A stretch of 64,000 nucleotides of DNA from contig NZ_CATKVU010000006.1 in assembly GCF_949820605.1 (NCBI RefSeq), positions 558,001 to 622,000 of the forward strand, given 5' to 3'. Both the position numbers and the translations under genes were made by a program. The notes beneath the pieces were generated by a model. The model did not search any database. It was not told the origin of the DNA and saw only the letters and a list, made by a program, of their open reading frames with translations. Of this stretch, positions 45,968 through 54,758 are shown in pieces; position 1 is the first letter of the stretch; each line of letters opens with the position of its first letter. Source of the stretch: Segatella copri (GTDB lineage Bacteria > Bacteroidota > Bacteroidia > Bacteroidales > Bacteroidaceae).

Positions 45968-48031
45968 ATGTCTGTAAAAAGATATTATTATAGTGATACA
46001 ATTTCCGATTTTATACAAAAAGAGGAAAAAGCTATAGTAGGAGAACTAGCTCTTGCTTATTCGCACGACATCAATGAAGAAACTAAAAGATCCTGGCTTG
46101 ATGAAATACGAGTAATGCGTTCTGTTTTAGGTAAATATAGAGACCGTGGTAGTGTGTATTTTGAATACAATATACCACGAATGGGGCGGCGTGCTGATGT
46201 TATTGTTCTGATAGATGATATTGTATTTGTTCTCGAGTTTAAAACTGCAGAGTCAAAGTTTACACGAGATGCCTACATTCAGGTTTGGGACTATGCTCTA
46301 GACTTAAAAAACTTTCAGGAAGGAAGTCGCTGTCGTAAGATGATTCCGATTCTTGTTGCACCTTCAGAAAAAGATAAGCATTGCGTGATGGATTTGTCTC
46401 ATTTTGAGGACCTTGTTTATAAGCCAATGCAAGTAAACGGAAAACAATTGCAAAATGCGATAGATAACGTTTTAGCGGAAATAGGAGAAGAGGTTGTATT
46501 CTCGGCTGATAGAGATAATTTTTGGGCCAAGAGCGGCTATGAGCCAACACCTACGATTATCGAAGCAGCTATTGCGCTCTATGAAGAAAATACTGTAGAG
46601 GATATTACCAAACATGACGGTGATATTGATGCTACCTCAAAATGTTTGGAGAATATTATCAACGAATGTCGTGAAAAGAAACAGAAAGCAATCTGTTTCG
46701 TTACAGGAGTACCAGGAGCAGGGAAAACTCTTATTGGATTACAGACAGCTATCAGCCAGTTTGAGCAGAATGAAAAAGCGGTATACCTGTCAGGTAACTT
46801 TCCTCTGGTAGAAGTCTTGCAGGAAGCTCTTACGCGCGATTATGTGAGGAGATGTAAGGAGAAAGGTAAGCGTTGTACCAAGGCAGAAGCAAAGAGTAAA
46901 GTGAAGGCTTTTATCCAGATGATTCATCATTATCGGGACTTTTACCTTAACGGAACTGAAGTGAAAAATGGGAAAATAGTTCCTATAGAAGGCTATTTCC
47001 TGAGTCATACTGATAAGTCCTATATCCCTACTGAACACGTTGCCATCTTTGATGAAGCTCAGCGTGCATGGACAAAAGAAGAATTAGCTCGCTTTATGAA
47101 AGAAAAGAAATCTATCAAAGATTTTCCTTATAGTGAGCCTGAATACTTGATGTCTTGTATGGATAGACAAACAGATTGGGGATTGGTTGTTTGCTTGATT
47201 GGTGGTGGTCAAGAGATTAACAAGGGTGAAGCAGGTATCTCAGAATGGATTACCTCTCTTAACAGGAGTTTTAGCGATTGGCATGTATATATGAGCAATA
47301 TGCTCACTGAAAAAGAGTATGCTGACGGTAAGGCTTTGGAATTATTAGACATAGACAACAGCCAGATTCATGTTGAACAATCGTTGCATTTATCTGTAAG
47401 TATGCGTTCTTTCCGTGCAGAAAAGGTGAGTATGTTTGTGCACCAACTTCTCAACCTACAAAAAGATGAAGCAGCATTGACGTTGAGGGAACTTCAGAAT
47501 TATCCAATAGTTCTTACAAGGTCGCTAGATACAGCAAAGCAGTGGCTAAAGGCTCATGCTAGAGGTAGTGAAAGATATGGTCTTTTAGCTAGTAGTAAAG
47601 CTGAGAGGTTGAAGGCTATCAGTATCAACGTGCGTTATCAGCCAGATTTTGTTCATTGGTTCTTAGAAGACGAAAGTGATATCCGTTCTTCCAACGCTCT
47701 TGAAGATACCCTCACCGAGTTTAAGGTTCAGGGGCTGGAAATTGATTGGGCTTGTGTTGCTTGGGATGCAGATTTGAGGCTTAATAAAGACCATACAAAA
47801 TGGGAGCACTATCAGTTACGTAGTGGAACCAAATGGCAAAATATCAATAAGCCGATAAATCGGGAATATCAGATTAACGCATACCGAGTTCTGCTGACTC
47901 GTGCCCGTCAAGGAATGGTTTTAGTTGTACCGAATGGCGATCATGGTGTACCGCCAGATGAAACACGCAAACCGGAGTGGTATGATGGTATTTATAACTA
48001 TCTGAAGGAAATAGGTATAAAGGAAATATAG
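45968..48031 (+). CDS. DUF2075 nuclease-helicase fusion
   Basis: 687 residues from the ATG at 45968. The N-terminal PD-(D/E)XK-like part has FEYNIPRMGRRADVIVLIDDIVFVLEFKTAE (Asp77, Glu90-Phe-Lys92). A DUF2075 P-loop helicase follows: FVTGVPGAGKTLIGLQTA (about 240-257), VAIFDEAQRAW (Walker B) and the C-terminal QINAYRVLLTRARQGMVLVVP (motif VI). Such proteins occur in defence clusters and may act on DNA or RNA. It starts 73 bases after the previous gene, same strand, so it could be the last operon gene or an add-on. Confidence 0.8.
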   Translation: MSVKRYYYSDTISDFIQKEEKAIVGELALAYSHDINEETKRSWLDEIRVMRSVLGKYRDRGSVYFEYNIPRMGRRADVIVLIDDIVFVLEFKTAESKFTRDAYIQVWDYALDLKNFQEGSRCRKMIPILVAPSEKDKHCVMDLSHFEDLVYKPMQVNGKQLQNAIDNVLAEIGEEVVFSADRDNFWAKSGYEPTPTIIEAAIALYEENTVEDITKHDGDIDATSKCLENIINECREKKQKAICFVTGVPGAGKTLIGLQTAISQFEQNEKAVYLSGNFPLVEVLQEALTRDYVRRCKEKGKRCTKAEAKSKVKAFIQMIHHYRDFYLNGTEVKNGKIVPIEGYFLSHTDKSYIPTEHVAIFDEAQRAWTKEELARFMKEKKSIKDFPYSEPEYLMSCMDRQTDWGLVVCLIGGGQEINKGEAGISEWITSLNRSFSDWHVYMSNMLTEKEYADGKALELLDIDNSQIHVEQSLHLSVSMRSFRAEKVSMFVHQLLNLQKDEAALTLRELQNYPIVLTRSLDTAKQWLKAHARGSERYGLLASSKAERLKAISINVRYQPDFVHWFLEDESDIRSSNALEDTLTEFKVQGLEIDWACVAWDADLRLNKDHTKWEHYQLRSGTKWQNINKPINREYQINAYRVLLTRARQGMVLVVPNGDHGVPPDETRKPEWYDGIYNYLKEIGIKEI

Positions 48032-48039
48032 CCTATTAA

Positions 48040-48089
48040 AATGGGGCGGGCAGTCTTACATGCGTCTCATGTAAACTGACCGACCCATT
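48040..48089. terminator. Terminator between convergent operons
   Basis: AATGGG-CGG-CAGT-TTACATG pairs with CATGTAA-ACTG-CCG-CCCATT around a five-base loop, with small mismatches. Confidence 0.8.
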
Positions 48090-48112
48090 GATTGAATATT
48101 TGAGGTATCTTA

Positions 48113-48520
48113 TTATTCATCCATGATTTTCACTATAGGCACAGTCTTTTCATTATACGATTGGGACATATAGCTGTAATTTCCAATTTGTTTTGCTACC
48201 TTTCCCTTCGGAATTTCAATCTTTTGGTTATCATAGAAAGACGTACCCTCGTTTCCCAAAAATAGAACAACCATACCGATATTATCATCAGAAAAATCAT
48301 CTCCACTAGCCAAAGCACTTCCGTCAGGAAGTACTTGTATAACTCTAAAGGCTTTTCCGGGTACAGTATTGCGTGGATTATCAAACATAACAATATCTTC
48401 CTCTGGGGATGAAGATGAAGAATTTTCTGTATTAATAATGCAGCCTATAACAAACAGTAATACGCAACCCGTAACAATACCTGCTACATAGGTCAAAATA
48501 AATTTCGTTTTTGATTCCAT
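48113..48520 (-). CDS. Small membrane-anchored protein of unknown function
   Basis: 135 residues from the ATG at 48520. One membrane helix (ILTYVAGIVTGCVLLFVIGCII) is followed by a Ser-rich linker (SSSSSPEE) and an extracytoplasmic beta-rich domain (KAFRVIQVLPDGSALASGDD...IGMVVLFLGNEGTSFYDNQKIEIPKGK) that could be a small SH3/OB-like fold. It lies downstream of the LlaJI gene on the same strand, 51 bases on. No family recognised, and its link with restriction is only positional. Confidence 0.55.
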   Translation of the reverse strand: MESKTKFILTYVAGIVTGCVLLFVIGCIINTENSSSSSPEEDIVMFDNPRNTVPGKAFRVIQVLPDGSALASGDDFSDDNIGMVVLFLGNEGTSFYDNQKIEIPKGKVAKQIGNYSYMSQSYNEKTVPIVKIMDE

Positions 48521-48571
48521 AGACAATTCAATTAAATTAATTATTTTATTGCGGTAAGTTATAATCGCTCG

Positions 48572-50299
48572 TCAATTATCCGCTAAAGCAAATTTACCTA
48601 TATAGAATTTCTCCTTAACATCGTTTATGATAGCTTCTTTCTGCTCCTCGTTGGAGTCTTCTTTCTCGAACGCAAGTATCAGATAATCATTGGATTTCGT
48701 TGGTGAGAATATCTTGCCGATAAGCTTTCTGAAATTCTGGCTGACGAATTCTTCTACTTGCGTATCTTCTTTCGGCGTGAGGCGATAGAAGTCGTATCTT
48801 TCGTCCAGCATCTTCTGGATTTCATCACGGAACATCTTGCGAACCCGGTTTTTCCAGGCGAATTTCTGGTGCTCGTTATGACGGGCATACAGAGATACTA
48901 CATAGAGGAAGTTGACATCGTAGTGGAAGACGAGAAGGGTGTCGCGGTCGAACAGGCGGTCGTTGAAATGCTGGGTGTTGAAGCACTTCTTTTCCCTGTC
49001 GGTTGACGAAATCTGGTCTGAGAAAGAGAGATTCTCTGCCATCTTTGCGCTGATGAAGAAGTTCGGAATGATGTTGTAGCCTTCCGTCAGGTCATCGCGA
49101 AGCTTGGGTACGTTGCCAAAGTTACGCTTGTCGTATTGCAGTTCTTCATCGTCCTTATCGTCGTTCATAAAGAGGTTCAGGTTCCACTGGATGATGTTCC
49201 TGGCGTACGTAAACTGCTTATACACAGATTCCTTTCCGATGGAATGACCTAACTTGTAATACTTGCTGTCGCCGATGTAATAAACTGGCTCCTGATTTCT
49301 TGTTGTAATCAGGTTCTGGTAGCTGTACAGATGGTCTATGCGTTTGCCGTCGGCCTGTTCTTTCAGGCCGGCTGGAATGTTCTTCTCGCCTAGAAGTTCA
49401 TCAATAATGGCCTCGAAAACGATATTGAAACTCTTAACCAGAAGATACTCCTTGCGTTCCTGCTGAATGTTCATGCGCTTGGCATTATCAAAGAAATCGT
49501 AGCATAGTTGCCAGAGGTGTAAAGCCTTGTCTGAGAAGTATTTATACTTAATCTGGAACAGTCTGGTCTTTCCTAATCCATCCAGATAGGTCTTGAAACG
49601 ATAGCCTGTTATCAGCTGGAAATTGCAGTTGATATGATTGGCAAAGCCGTATCTTTCGCTGATATAATTCAGGATGGAATAGAAGATAATCAGGAGTTCT
49701 TCATCAAAATTGATCTGCTTTTTCCTGTTGACAGGATGGGGATAAACAGGGCTGTTTTTGCTGATGATGGCTCTCTTGGTGGCTATGGTCTTTGACCAAT
49801 GAATGCGGTTGTAACCGGAATGGATGTTCTTCAGGATGAAGAAGATGAAATCCTGGTTATGTTTGTTGAAGTCGATGAGAGCCAGCAGAATATCGAGGAA
49901 TGTGTTGTTGATTTGTCTGTTACTTTTACCGAGGCACGCTATTTTCTGGTGATAGACAATGCCGTTTCTGGTGGTATTGTTGTAAACCTCGATGGTGCGG
50001 TAAATCCAGACAGAGAACTCATAGATGAAGTCTTTCTCCTGTTGAGAGAGTGGGTTGTTCTGGTTCAGGTTGACGATGGTTTCCGGGGCATATTTGCCGA
50101 ATACTTTTTCGCCCTCAGAGGTGTCTTCGAGCAGTACTTTCGGCAAAATAAAGACGCAATCGTTGAGCTGGGTATTGTAGTAATACCCAACGTAGTTGAT
50201 GCTGACGTTGCCATCAATGTCCTGCATGACGTCAATGCCGTGCAGAACATCCCTAATCTGATCAGCCTGATACTGATGTTCTTCTATGAGGATTCTCAT
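48572..50299 (-). CDS. LlaJI-type restriction endonuclease subunit (McrC-like)
   Basis: 575 residues resembling the LlaJI restriction endonuclease family. The N-terminal part (1-200) is a specificity-type region. The C-terminal nuclease core contains QADGKRIDHLYSY, EPVYYIGDSKYYKLG (Asp-x-Lys of a PD-(D/E)XK site) and SVYKQFTYARNIIQWN. It forms a two-gene unit with the McrB-like ATPase 6 bases upstream, the usual McrB-McrC order. It would cut DNA when driven by the ATPase/GTPase. Whether it depends on methylation (type IV) or on the C5 methylase across the island is unresolved. Confidence 0.82.
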   Translation of the reverse strand: MRILIEEHQYQADQIRDVLHGIDVMQDIDGNVSINYVGYYYNTQLNDCVFILPKVLLEDTSEGEKVFGKYAPETIVNLNQNNPLSQQEKDFIYEFSVWIYRTIEVYNNTTRNGIVYHQKIACLGKSNRQINNTFLDILLALIDFNKHNQDFIFFILKNIHSGYNRIHWSKTIATKRAIISKNSPVYPHPVNRKKQINFDEELLIIFYSILNYISERYGFANHINCNFQLITGYRFKTYLDGLGKTRLFQIKYKYFSDKALHLWQLCYDFFDNAKRMNIQQERKEYLLVKSFNIVFEAIIDELLGEKNIPAGLKEQADGKRIDHLYSYQNLITTRNQEPVYYIGDSKYYKLGHSIGKESVYKQFTYARNIIQWNLNLFMNDDKDDEELQYDKRNFGNVPKLRDDLTEGYNIIPNFFISAKMAENLSFSDQISSTDREKKCFNTQHFNDRLFDRDTLLVFHYDVNFLYVVSLYARHNEHQKFAWKNRVRKMFRDEIQKMLDERYDFYRLTPKEDTQVEEFVSQNFRKLIGKIFSPTKSNDYLILAFEKEDSNEEQKEAIINDVKEKFYIGKFALADN

Positions 50300-50305
50300 G
50301 TTATG

Positions 50306-52120
50306 TCATTTTACGGATTCAACAGTACATCCTTTTGTTCTCGCTAAATGAAGAATAGCTTGGATGTTTCCTTTGCCCCATTGTGTTGTAAAATAAAATT
50401 TGACGTTATCTATTGTTGTTAAAGGGTAATCGTCGTACCAACGTTTACCTTTGTCATTTTTATATTTTTCTTTCCAAAGAGGATAGTCCTCAACTTTTAT
50501 AACTATTCGATCTGTTTTTGAATTGATAATCCTTGATATATCTGATAATATTTCAGAATATGTTTCTTTCTTATCATTAACCAGATATTCCATTACGGCA
50601 AGAGCCATTCTTCCTTTTCCTAGGAGTTCGCTACTTCCGTTAACTCGATATTTAGTGTAATCGTATGAATTTGAATTGCTATTGTTGTTATTGTTAAGGT
50701 TCCAATCAGATTCTTTTTCGTATGAATCTTCTGAATCCTCTTCCTCTCCTTCATCAGAAAAGAAATCCTCTACTCCCAAATTCTCCAAGAACTGCTCAAC
50801 GATAGCTATATCAACGTTAGTTTTGCCGTTCTTATCCTCATAGAATCGGTCGAAAGACAAAATCTTGCCTTCTTCATCCTGAAAGTCCTTATCATCGAAA
50901 CCATAGTCCTTGAACACATCATTCCAGAGATAGAAGATAACCTTACTAACGAACAAGTCGGCATCAATTTCGCCATCCTTTGCCTTGCAGAAGAAATAGC
51001 CGAGCTGCTTGTCTTCTGAATTGGTAAGTGAACCAATCAGCTCATTAACCTTGCTGATAAATGACCACCAATTGTATTGCTTATCACCCGTGTTGATGTA
51101 CCAGTTGAGAGGAACGTTGGTTTCTTTGTCACGACCTTCACGAATAGGCACATACTTCCAATCCCAGCGGCGCTTAAAGGCAGAGTCGATAGGGAAGAGG
51201 CTCTGGTCGCTGGTGTTCATTGTAGCCCAAATATAGAGGTTTGAAGGCAGAACAAGGCGCTCTCCCTTCATGATGAGGTTTACCATATTGGCTTCGCCAT
51301 AGAGCTGGTTGATTTCGTCTTTATTCGTAATCTCCCATCCCGCAAATTCCTTTTCGAGATACTTCTGCATATCCTTATCTGCAACGATAGGATAATCAGA
51401 AAAACCATATTCGTTGCGGTCGAGCAATTGGAACAGATCACCAAAGATTTGGGCGCAATTACCTCGGTTTATTTCTTCGATAATAAGAAATTGCTTCTTG
51501 CTGGAGCCTAGTTTCTTCCACGCTTTCACATAGGCTTCGAGAAAAGCCTGAGGAATGAACTTGTAGGCAATTCTTTCTTCCTTTACGACTTCATTCGTTT
51601 CTTCATCGATTACCCTTTTGCCATTACAATCTCGGAGTACAACTTCTTCTGTGATAGGTTTGTAGGTGCCTACAAAAGAGGCGTAATCAGAGTCTGGATG
51701 GAATGTAGTACGAATCACGCTCTCTCCGAAAGTCAAGTCCTTGATGGTCTTTGATTTGCCTGTGCCAGGAGCACCAAAGTAAATCTGCTGTAGAGTAAGA
51801 TTTGAAGGGAACTTTACTTTTTTTGCTTCGTTTGAGAAAATTTCCTTAGCGCATAGAAAACGCATGTATGTCTTTAATGCGTTAGAATACTGGTAACTAC
51901 CAGTCTTCTCATACTGCTTGAATTCTTCATTGTTGTTAAGTGAATCAATGATATCTTGTAGCTCTTTGGTATGTACACAAGAGTAGATATCAAAGGAATC
52001 AACTCCTTTGATTTGGGCAATAGTTTCATTAATGCGCTTAAAATCACTATAGTTGTTGACACTTTTGGGTGATGTAGTGCAATTCAGTATAAAACTTTTA
52101 TATTGTTCTTCTGTTGTCAT
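50306..52120 (-). CDS. McrB-type AAA+ motor ATPase
   Basis: 604 residues. AAA+ domain at about 120-400: Walker A FGAPGTGKSKTI, FHPDSDYASFVGTYKP, FLIIEEINRGNCAQIFGDLFQLLD (Walker B plus the McrB signature), and NLYIWATMNTSDQSLFPIDSAFKRRWDW (sensor 1 and arginine fingers). The N-terminal 115 residues are helical, and the C-terminus has an Asn-rich stretch. In McrBC and LlaJI systems this protein assembles as a hexamer that translocates DNA for the endonuclease. It is expressed from the minus arm of promoter module 1. Confidence 0.88.
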   Translation of the reverse strand: MTTEEQYKSFILNCTTSPKSVNNYSDFKRINETIAQIKGVDSFDIYSCVHTKELQDIIDSLNNNEEFKQYEKTGSYQYSNALKTYMRFLCAKEIFSNEAKKVKFPSNLTLQQIYFGAPGTGKSKTIKDLTFGESVIRTTFHPDSDYASFVGTYKPITEEVVLRDCNGKRVIDEETNEVVKEERIAYKFIPQAFLEAYVKAWKKLGSSKKQFLIIEEINRGNCAQIFGDLFQLLDRNEYGFSDYPIVADKDMQKYLEKEFAGWEITNKDEINQLYGEANMVNLIMKGERLVLPSNLYIWATMNTSDQSLFPIDSAFKRRWDWKYVPIREGRDKETNVPLNWYINTGDKQYNWWSFISKVNELIGSLTNSEDKQLGYFFCKAKDGEIDADLFVSKVIFYLWNDVFKDYGFDDKDFQDEEGKILSFDRFYEDKNGKTNVDIAIVEQFLENLGVEDFFSDEGEEEDSEDSYEKESDWNLNNNNNSNSNSYDYTKYRVNGSSELLGKGRMALAVMEYLVNDKKETYSEILSDISRIINSKTDRIVIKVEDYPLWKEKYKNDKGKRWYDDYPLTTIDNVKFYFTTQWGKGNIQAILHLARTKGCTVESVK

Positions 52121-52137
52121 ATTTCTACAGTTTATTT

Positions 52138-52223
52138 TGCTGCAAAAATAAGAAATATTTCTCTTTTCTGCAAGTTTTTTGGGGGATTTCTTTTGTGTTT
52201 TCGTGAGAAAAGAATGTTTTACT
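52138..52223. promoter_or_regulatory. Bidirectional promoter module, copy 1
   Basis: Minus arm: CTTG (52172-52175), 20-base spacer, TATTTTTG (52144-52151), about 24 bases before the McrB-like ATG. The plus arm has TTTG (52193-52196) but the -7 position reads TGTTTTAC, so it is degenerate. The core ATTTCTCTTTTCTGCAAG...TTTCTTTTGTGTTTTC is shared with copies 2-4. Confidence 0.75.
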
Positions 52224-52296
52224 GATGAAAATAGTGGATGGATTGACTAAATCCATTTAAAGATAGATAAGATGTCGGATCGTTGGTATCCCCTAT

Positions 52297-52599
52297 CTAT
52301 CGCTCCGCTATTACTTCAATCCCCTCTCTCTTAATTTCCTTGAGCAGGAAGGGGTTGAGGTGCTTGTGCTTCCGGATAATATCAACAGGGCAGCCCAGAA
52401 GGGCTTCAAGGTATGCTTTCAGACGGACTATCAGGAAAAACTTAGGGGGCATTTCTACATAGATATCTACATCGCTGCCATCGCGGTGCTGGTTTCTTGC
52501 TACAGAACCAAAGAGGCGCAGGGAGGTGATGCCGAAGGTGTTTTGCAGTTCTTCGGCATGAGATGTGATGAGGGCTATGTATTCTTCTCTTGTTTTCAT
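52297..52599 (-). CDS. Orphan MNT nucleotidyltransferase-domain protein
   Basis: 100 residues. The DNA polymerase beta-type motif GSVARNQHRDGSDVDIYVEM has the GS-x10-D-x-D pattern of MNT antitoxins, which AMPylate HEPN toxins. No HEPN gene is beside it, so it is orphaned or works with the HEPN at 54759. It has no clear promoter of its own; the degenerate arm of module 1 points in the wrong direction. Confidence 0.8.
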   Translation of the reverse strand: MKTREEYIALITSHAEELQNTFGITSLRLFGSVARNQHRDGSDVDIYVEMPPKFFLIVRLKAYLEALLGCPVDIIRKHKHLNPFLLKEIKREGIEVIAER

Positions 52600-52627
52600 T
52601 CTTAATATCCTTTTTTAAAAGGCTTTT

Positions 52628-52730
52628 GCCCTTACAGGGCGCAAGGCTGATTGCGCTTATACCCAGGGTGTTACCCTGGGCTAGGAGCTTCTGGGCCTTC
52701 AGCCCGTGCCTGAACCACATGCGGAAGTTC
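52628..52730 (+). repeat. REP-like palindromic element A
   Basis: Three small palindromes in a row: GCCCT/AGGGC, ACCCAGGGT-GTT-ACCCTGGG, GGGC-CTTCA-GCCC. The same order recurs at 57421-57483, and a partial reverse copy lies at 54399-54437. This is the form of repeats mobilised by REP-associated transposases, though no such transposase is in the window. Confidence 0.75.
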
Positions 52731-52761
52731 AGTTCCTAACATAATTATATAATTTAAAATG

Positions 52762-52822
52762 TTTGTAATGCAAACGAGCGCAATTAAAGCTTGCTTTCAA
52801 ATTGCCGAGTGCAGCTTTTCTT
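52762..52822 (-). repeat. Dispersed leader repeat (reverse copy)
   Basis: On the minus strand AAGAAAAGCTGCACTCGGC, AAGCAAGCTT and GCTCGTTTGCA follow in the same order as at 60498-60560 before the HU-like gene. Confidence 0.65.
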
Positions 52823-52915
52823 ATGCAAATATATGAAATATTTCTCTTTTCTGCAAGTTTTTGGGCTTTTTCTTTTGTGTTTTCAAAGGAAAAATGTAAA
52901 TTTGCAGAAAAAAAT
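52822..52915. promoter_or_regulatory. Bidirectional promoter module, copy 2
   Basis: Plus arm: TTTG (52874-52877), 19-base spacer, TAAATTTG (52897-52904), about 20 bases before the Rpn-type gene. Minus arm: CTTG (52854-52857), 20-base spacer, TATATTTG (52826-52833), pointing toward the orphan MNT gene. Confidence 0.8.
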
Positions 52916-52925
52916 AAGATAGCGT

Positions 52926-53765
52926 ATGGGAAAGTTTATAAATCCATTTTCTGATTGGGGTTTTAAACTGATCTTTGGACAGGAAATCACTAAAGATTTA
53001 CTGATTAGTTTCCTCAATGATCTCCTGAAGGGTGAGCATACGATAACGGATATCACCTTTAAGGACAAGGAGCAATTGCCCGAGGCAAAGAATATGCGTG
53101 GTATCATATATGATATATATTGTACTACAGATCAGGGACAGCATATTATTGTGGAGATGCAAAACCGTTATCAGGAACATTTTGTAGATCGCTCTCTTTA
53201 TTATGCTTCGCGTGCTATAGTAAAGCAAGGCGTGAAGGGGGAATGGGACTATCACCTCGCGCCGGTCTATACTGTATGTTTTATGAACTTCAATATAGAG
53301 AGTAGAAGCCCTGAGAAGTTTAGAACAGATGTTTGTCTTGTGGATACAGAAACAGGACGGGTTTTCTCTGATAATCTCAGAATGATATATCTTATGCTTC
53401 CCCTCTTTACTAAGGAGGAGGATGAATGTGAAACTGATTTTGAACGTTGGATATTTGTTTTAAAGAATATGAGTACATTGGAAAGAATGCCGTTTATGGC
53501 AAGAAATGCCGTCTTCCAGAAACTGGCTGAGATAGCGGATATCACTGCACTCAGTAAGGAAGACCGTGAAAAATATGATGAAAGTATCAAGGTGATGCGT
53601 GATAACATTGCTGCATATAAAGGAGCTATCATAGAAGGTAGAATAGAAGGTAAAAAAGAGGGTAAAATAGAAATGGCTAAGATTATGCTGATGGAAAACG
53701 AGCCTATTGATAAAATTGCAAGATATACAGGGCTTGCCAAGGAGGATATTTTAAAACTCAACTAA
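52926..53765 (+). CDS. Rpn-type PD-(D/E)XK nuclease (putative transposase family)
   Basis: 279 residues. FINPFSDWGFKLIFGQE is the family start; the nuclease site is in YDIYCTTDQGQHIIVEMQNR (Asp, then Glu-x-Gln). The tail EGRIEGKKEGKIEMAK...KIARYTGLAKEDILKL is typical of these proteins. Rpn proteins are nucleases that promote RecA-independent recombination and may act as defence or transfer factors; the old name 'transposase' is unproven. Module 2 drives it, and a terminator follows. Confidence 0.88.
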   Translation: MGKFINPFSDWGFKLIFGQEITKDLLISFLNDLLKGEHTITDITFKDKEQLPEAKNMRGIIYDIYCTTDQGQHIIVEMQNRYQEHFVDRSLYYASRAIVKQGVKGEWDYHLAPVYTVCFMNFNIESRSPEKFRTDVCLVDTETGRVFSDNLRMIYLMLPLFTKEEDECETDFERWIFVLKNMSTLERMPFMARNAVFQKLAEIADITALSKEDREKYDESIKVMRDNIAAYKGAIIEGRIEGKKEGKIEMAKIMLMENEPIDKIARYTGLAKEDILKLN

Positions 53766-53771
53766 TATTTG

Positions 53772-53807
53772 AACGAGGTTGCTGGTAAGAGTGACCTCGT
53801 TTTTATT
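53772..53807 (+). terminator. Terminator after the Rpn-type gene
   Basis: AACGAGGT (53772-53779) and ACCTCGTT (53794-53801), then TTTATTT. Confidence 0.85.
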
Positions 53808-53846
53808 TCTAAGTTACGTTAAAAGATGTATTTGTAAATAAAGAGT

Positions 53847-54356
53847 ATGCCGGACCGTTTGACCATAGAACAGCGCCACAACAATATGGCGGCAATAAGA
53901 GGCAGGGATACTAAACCGGAGATTCTTGTCAGGAAATTTCTGTGGAGTAGGGGATTCAGGTATCGGCTCAATCATCCGCGGTTGCCGGGCAAGCCGGACA
54001 TCGTGCTGAGGAAATATCGCACCTGTATTCTGGTGAACGGGTGCTTCTGGCATGGACATGAGGGATGCAAGTATTATGTGGTGCCGAAATCGAACACCGG
54101 GTTCTGGATGGAGAAGATCAGAAGAAACCGGGAGAGGGACCATGAGGTGCTGCACCGGCTGGCTGAAATGGGATGGCATACCATCGTGATATGGGAATGT
54201 GAACTGAAGCCGGCGGTAAGGGAAAAGACGCTGGAGTCGCTCGCCTTTACGCTGAACCATATCTATCTGGAAGATCATCATATCAGAAGATATGAATTGC
54301 CGGAAGAAGTGCCGGAAATGGTGGCGGAGCCGGAGGCGGAAAGACGAGAGGAATAG
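53847..54356 (+). CDS. vsr: Very short patch repair endonuclease, copy 1
   Basis: 169 residues. Vsr nicks 5' of the T in T:G mismatches that arise from deaminated 5-methylcytosine. Seen here are NMAAIRGRDTKPEILVRKFLWSRGFRYR, LPGKPDIVLRKYRTCILVNGCFWHGHEGCKY (catalytic Asp and Zn-binding Cys/His residues) and WHTIVIWECELK. It is almost identical to the gene at 58324. Its leader TTGTAAATAAAGAGTATG is repeated at the vsr remnant at 57365. It sits about 15 kb from the C5 methylase it may serve. Confidence 0.92.
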   Translation: MPDRLTIEQRHNNMAAIRGRDTKPEILVRKFLWSRGFRYRLNHPRLPGKPDIVLRKYRTCILVNGCFWHGHEGCKYYVVPKSNTGFWMEKIRRNRERDHEVLHRLAEMGWHTIVIWECELKPAVREKTLESLAFTLNHIYLEDHHIRRYELPEEVPEMVAEPEAERREE

Positions 54357-54398
54357 GCAGGGATTTCACGGAAATTTAAAGTGGACTCTTAACTCAAG

Positions 54399-54437
54399 TT
54401 TCGCATGTGGTTTAAGTACGGGCTGAAGGTCCACAAG
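54399..54437 (-). repeat. Partial REP-like element C (reverse)
   Basis: TTTCGCATGTGGTTTAAGTA then CGGGCTGAAGG matches the reverse of the right end of element A, with several changes. Confidence 0.55.
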
Positions 54438-54718
54438 AGGGTGTGTCATAAATCAACAGTTCGCCAACGACTCAAAAGAGTTCGCTAACTCAGAAAAACA
54501 GTTCGCCAACGACACCAAAGAGTTCGCCTACTCGGAAAAACAGTTCGCCAACGACACCAAAGAGTTCGCCAACGAAAAGAAAGAAACAGCCCAAGAAGTC
54601 AAGCTAAGAAAAGAGTTCGCGAAGGCTAAAAGAGCCATCTACAAACTTATCACTTCTAATCCAAAGGTGACAACTGCGCAAATAGCAGTTGTCTATCCCA
54701 CGGACAATCTCCCCTGAG
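54430..54718 (+). pseudogene. Remnant of a heptad-repeat/winged-helix protein
   Basis: An open frame without an ATG encodes six heptads of the form (Q/E)FAN(D/S)(T/E)K, then EFAKAKRAIYKLITSNPKVTTAQIA, which looks like the first half of a winged helix as found at the end of AlbA/Fic-type regulators. It breaks off at VVYPTDNLP. The 5' part is lost, replaced by the REP fragment. Confidence 0.5.
54457..54582 (+). repeat. Three 42-bp tandem repeats coding for heptads
   Basis: Units begin at 54457, 54499 and 54541 (CAGTTCGCCAACGAC...). Each is two 21-bp heptads, so the array keeps the reading frame. Confidence 0.85.
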
Positions 54719-54758
54719 CCGCAAAAGTACGACTTTTGGGTGAAAGTTATATTGCACA

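Larger units (their letters stand above)
52600..52925. other. Gene-free region with two repeat elements
   Basis: It holds REP-like element A (52628-52730), a Bacteroidales dispersed leader repeat in reverse (52762-52822) and bidirectional promoter module 2. No coding frame is credible. Confidence 0.7.

Noticed and set aside
37727..48031. BREX or DISARM system
   Set aside because: There is no PglZ, BrxC, or DISARM helicase/phospholipase-D set; the MORC-Z1-DUF4420 composition fits better.
52926..53765. Insertion sequence transposase
   Set aside because: It is an Rpn-type nuclease; no terminal inverted repeats or target duplications were seen around it.
54457..54582. CRISPR-like array
   Set aside because: The 42-bp units are contiguous without spacers and translate as heptads.
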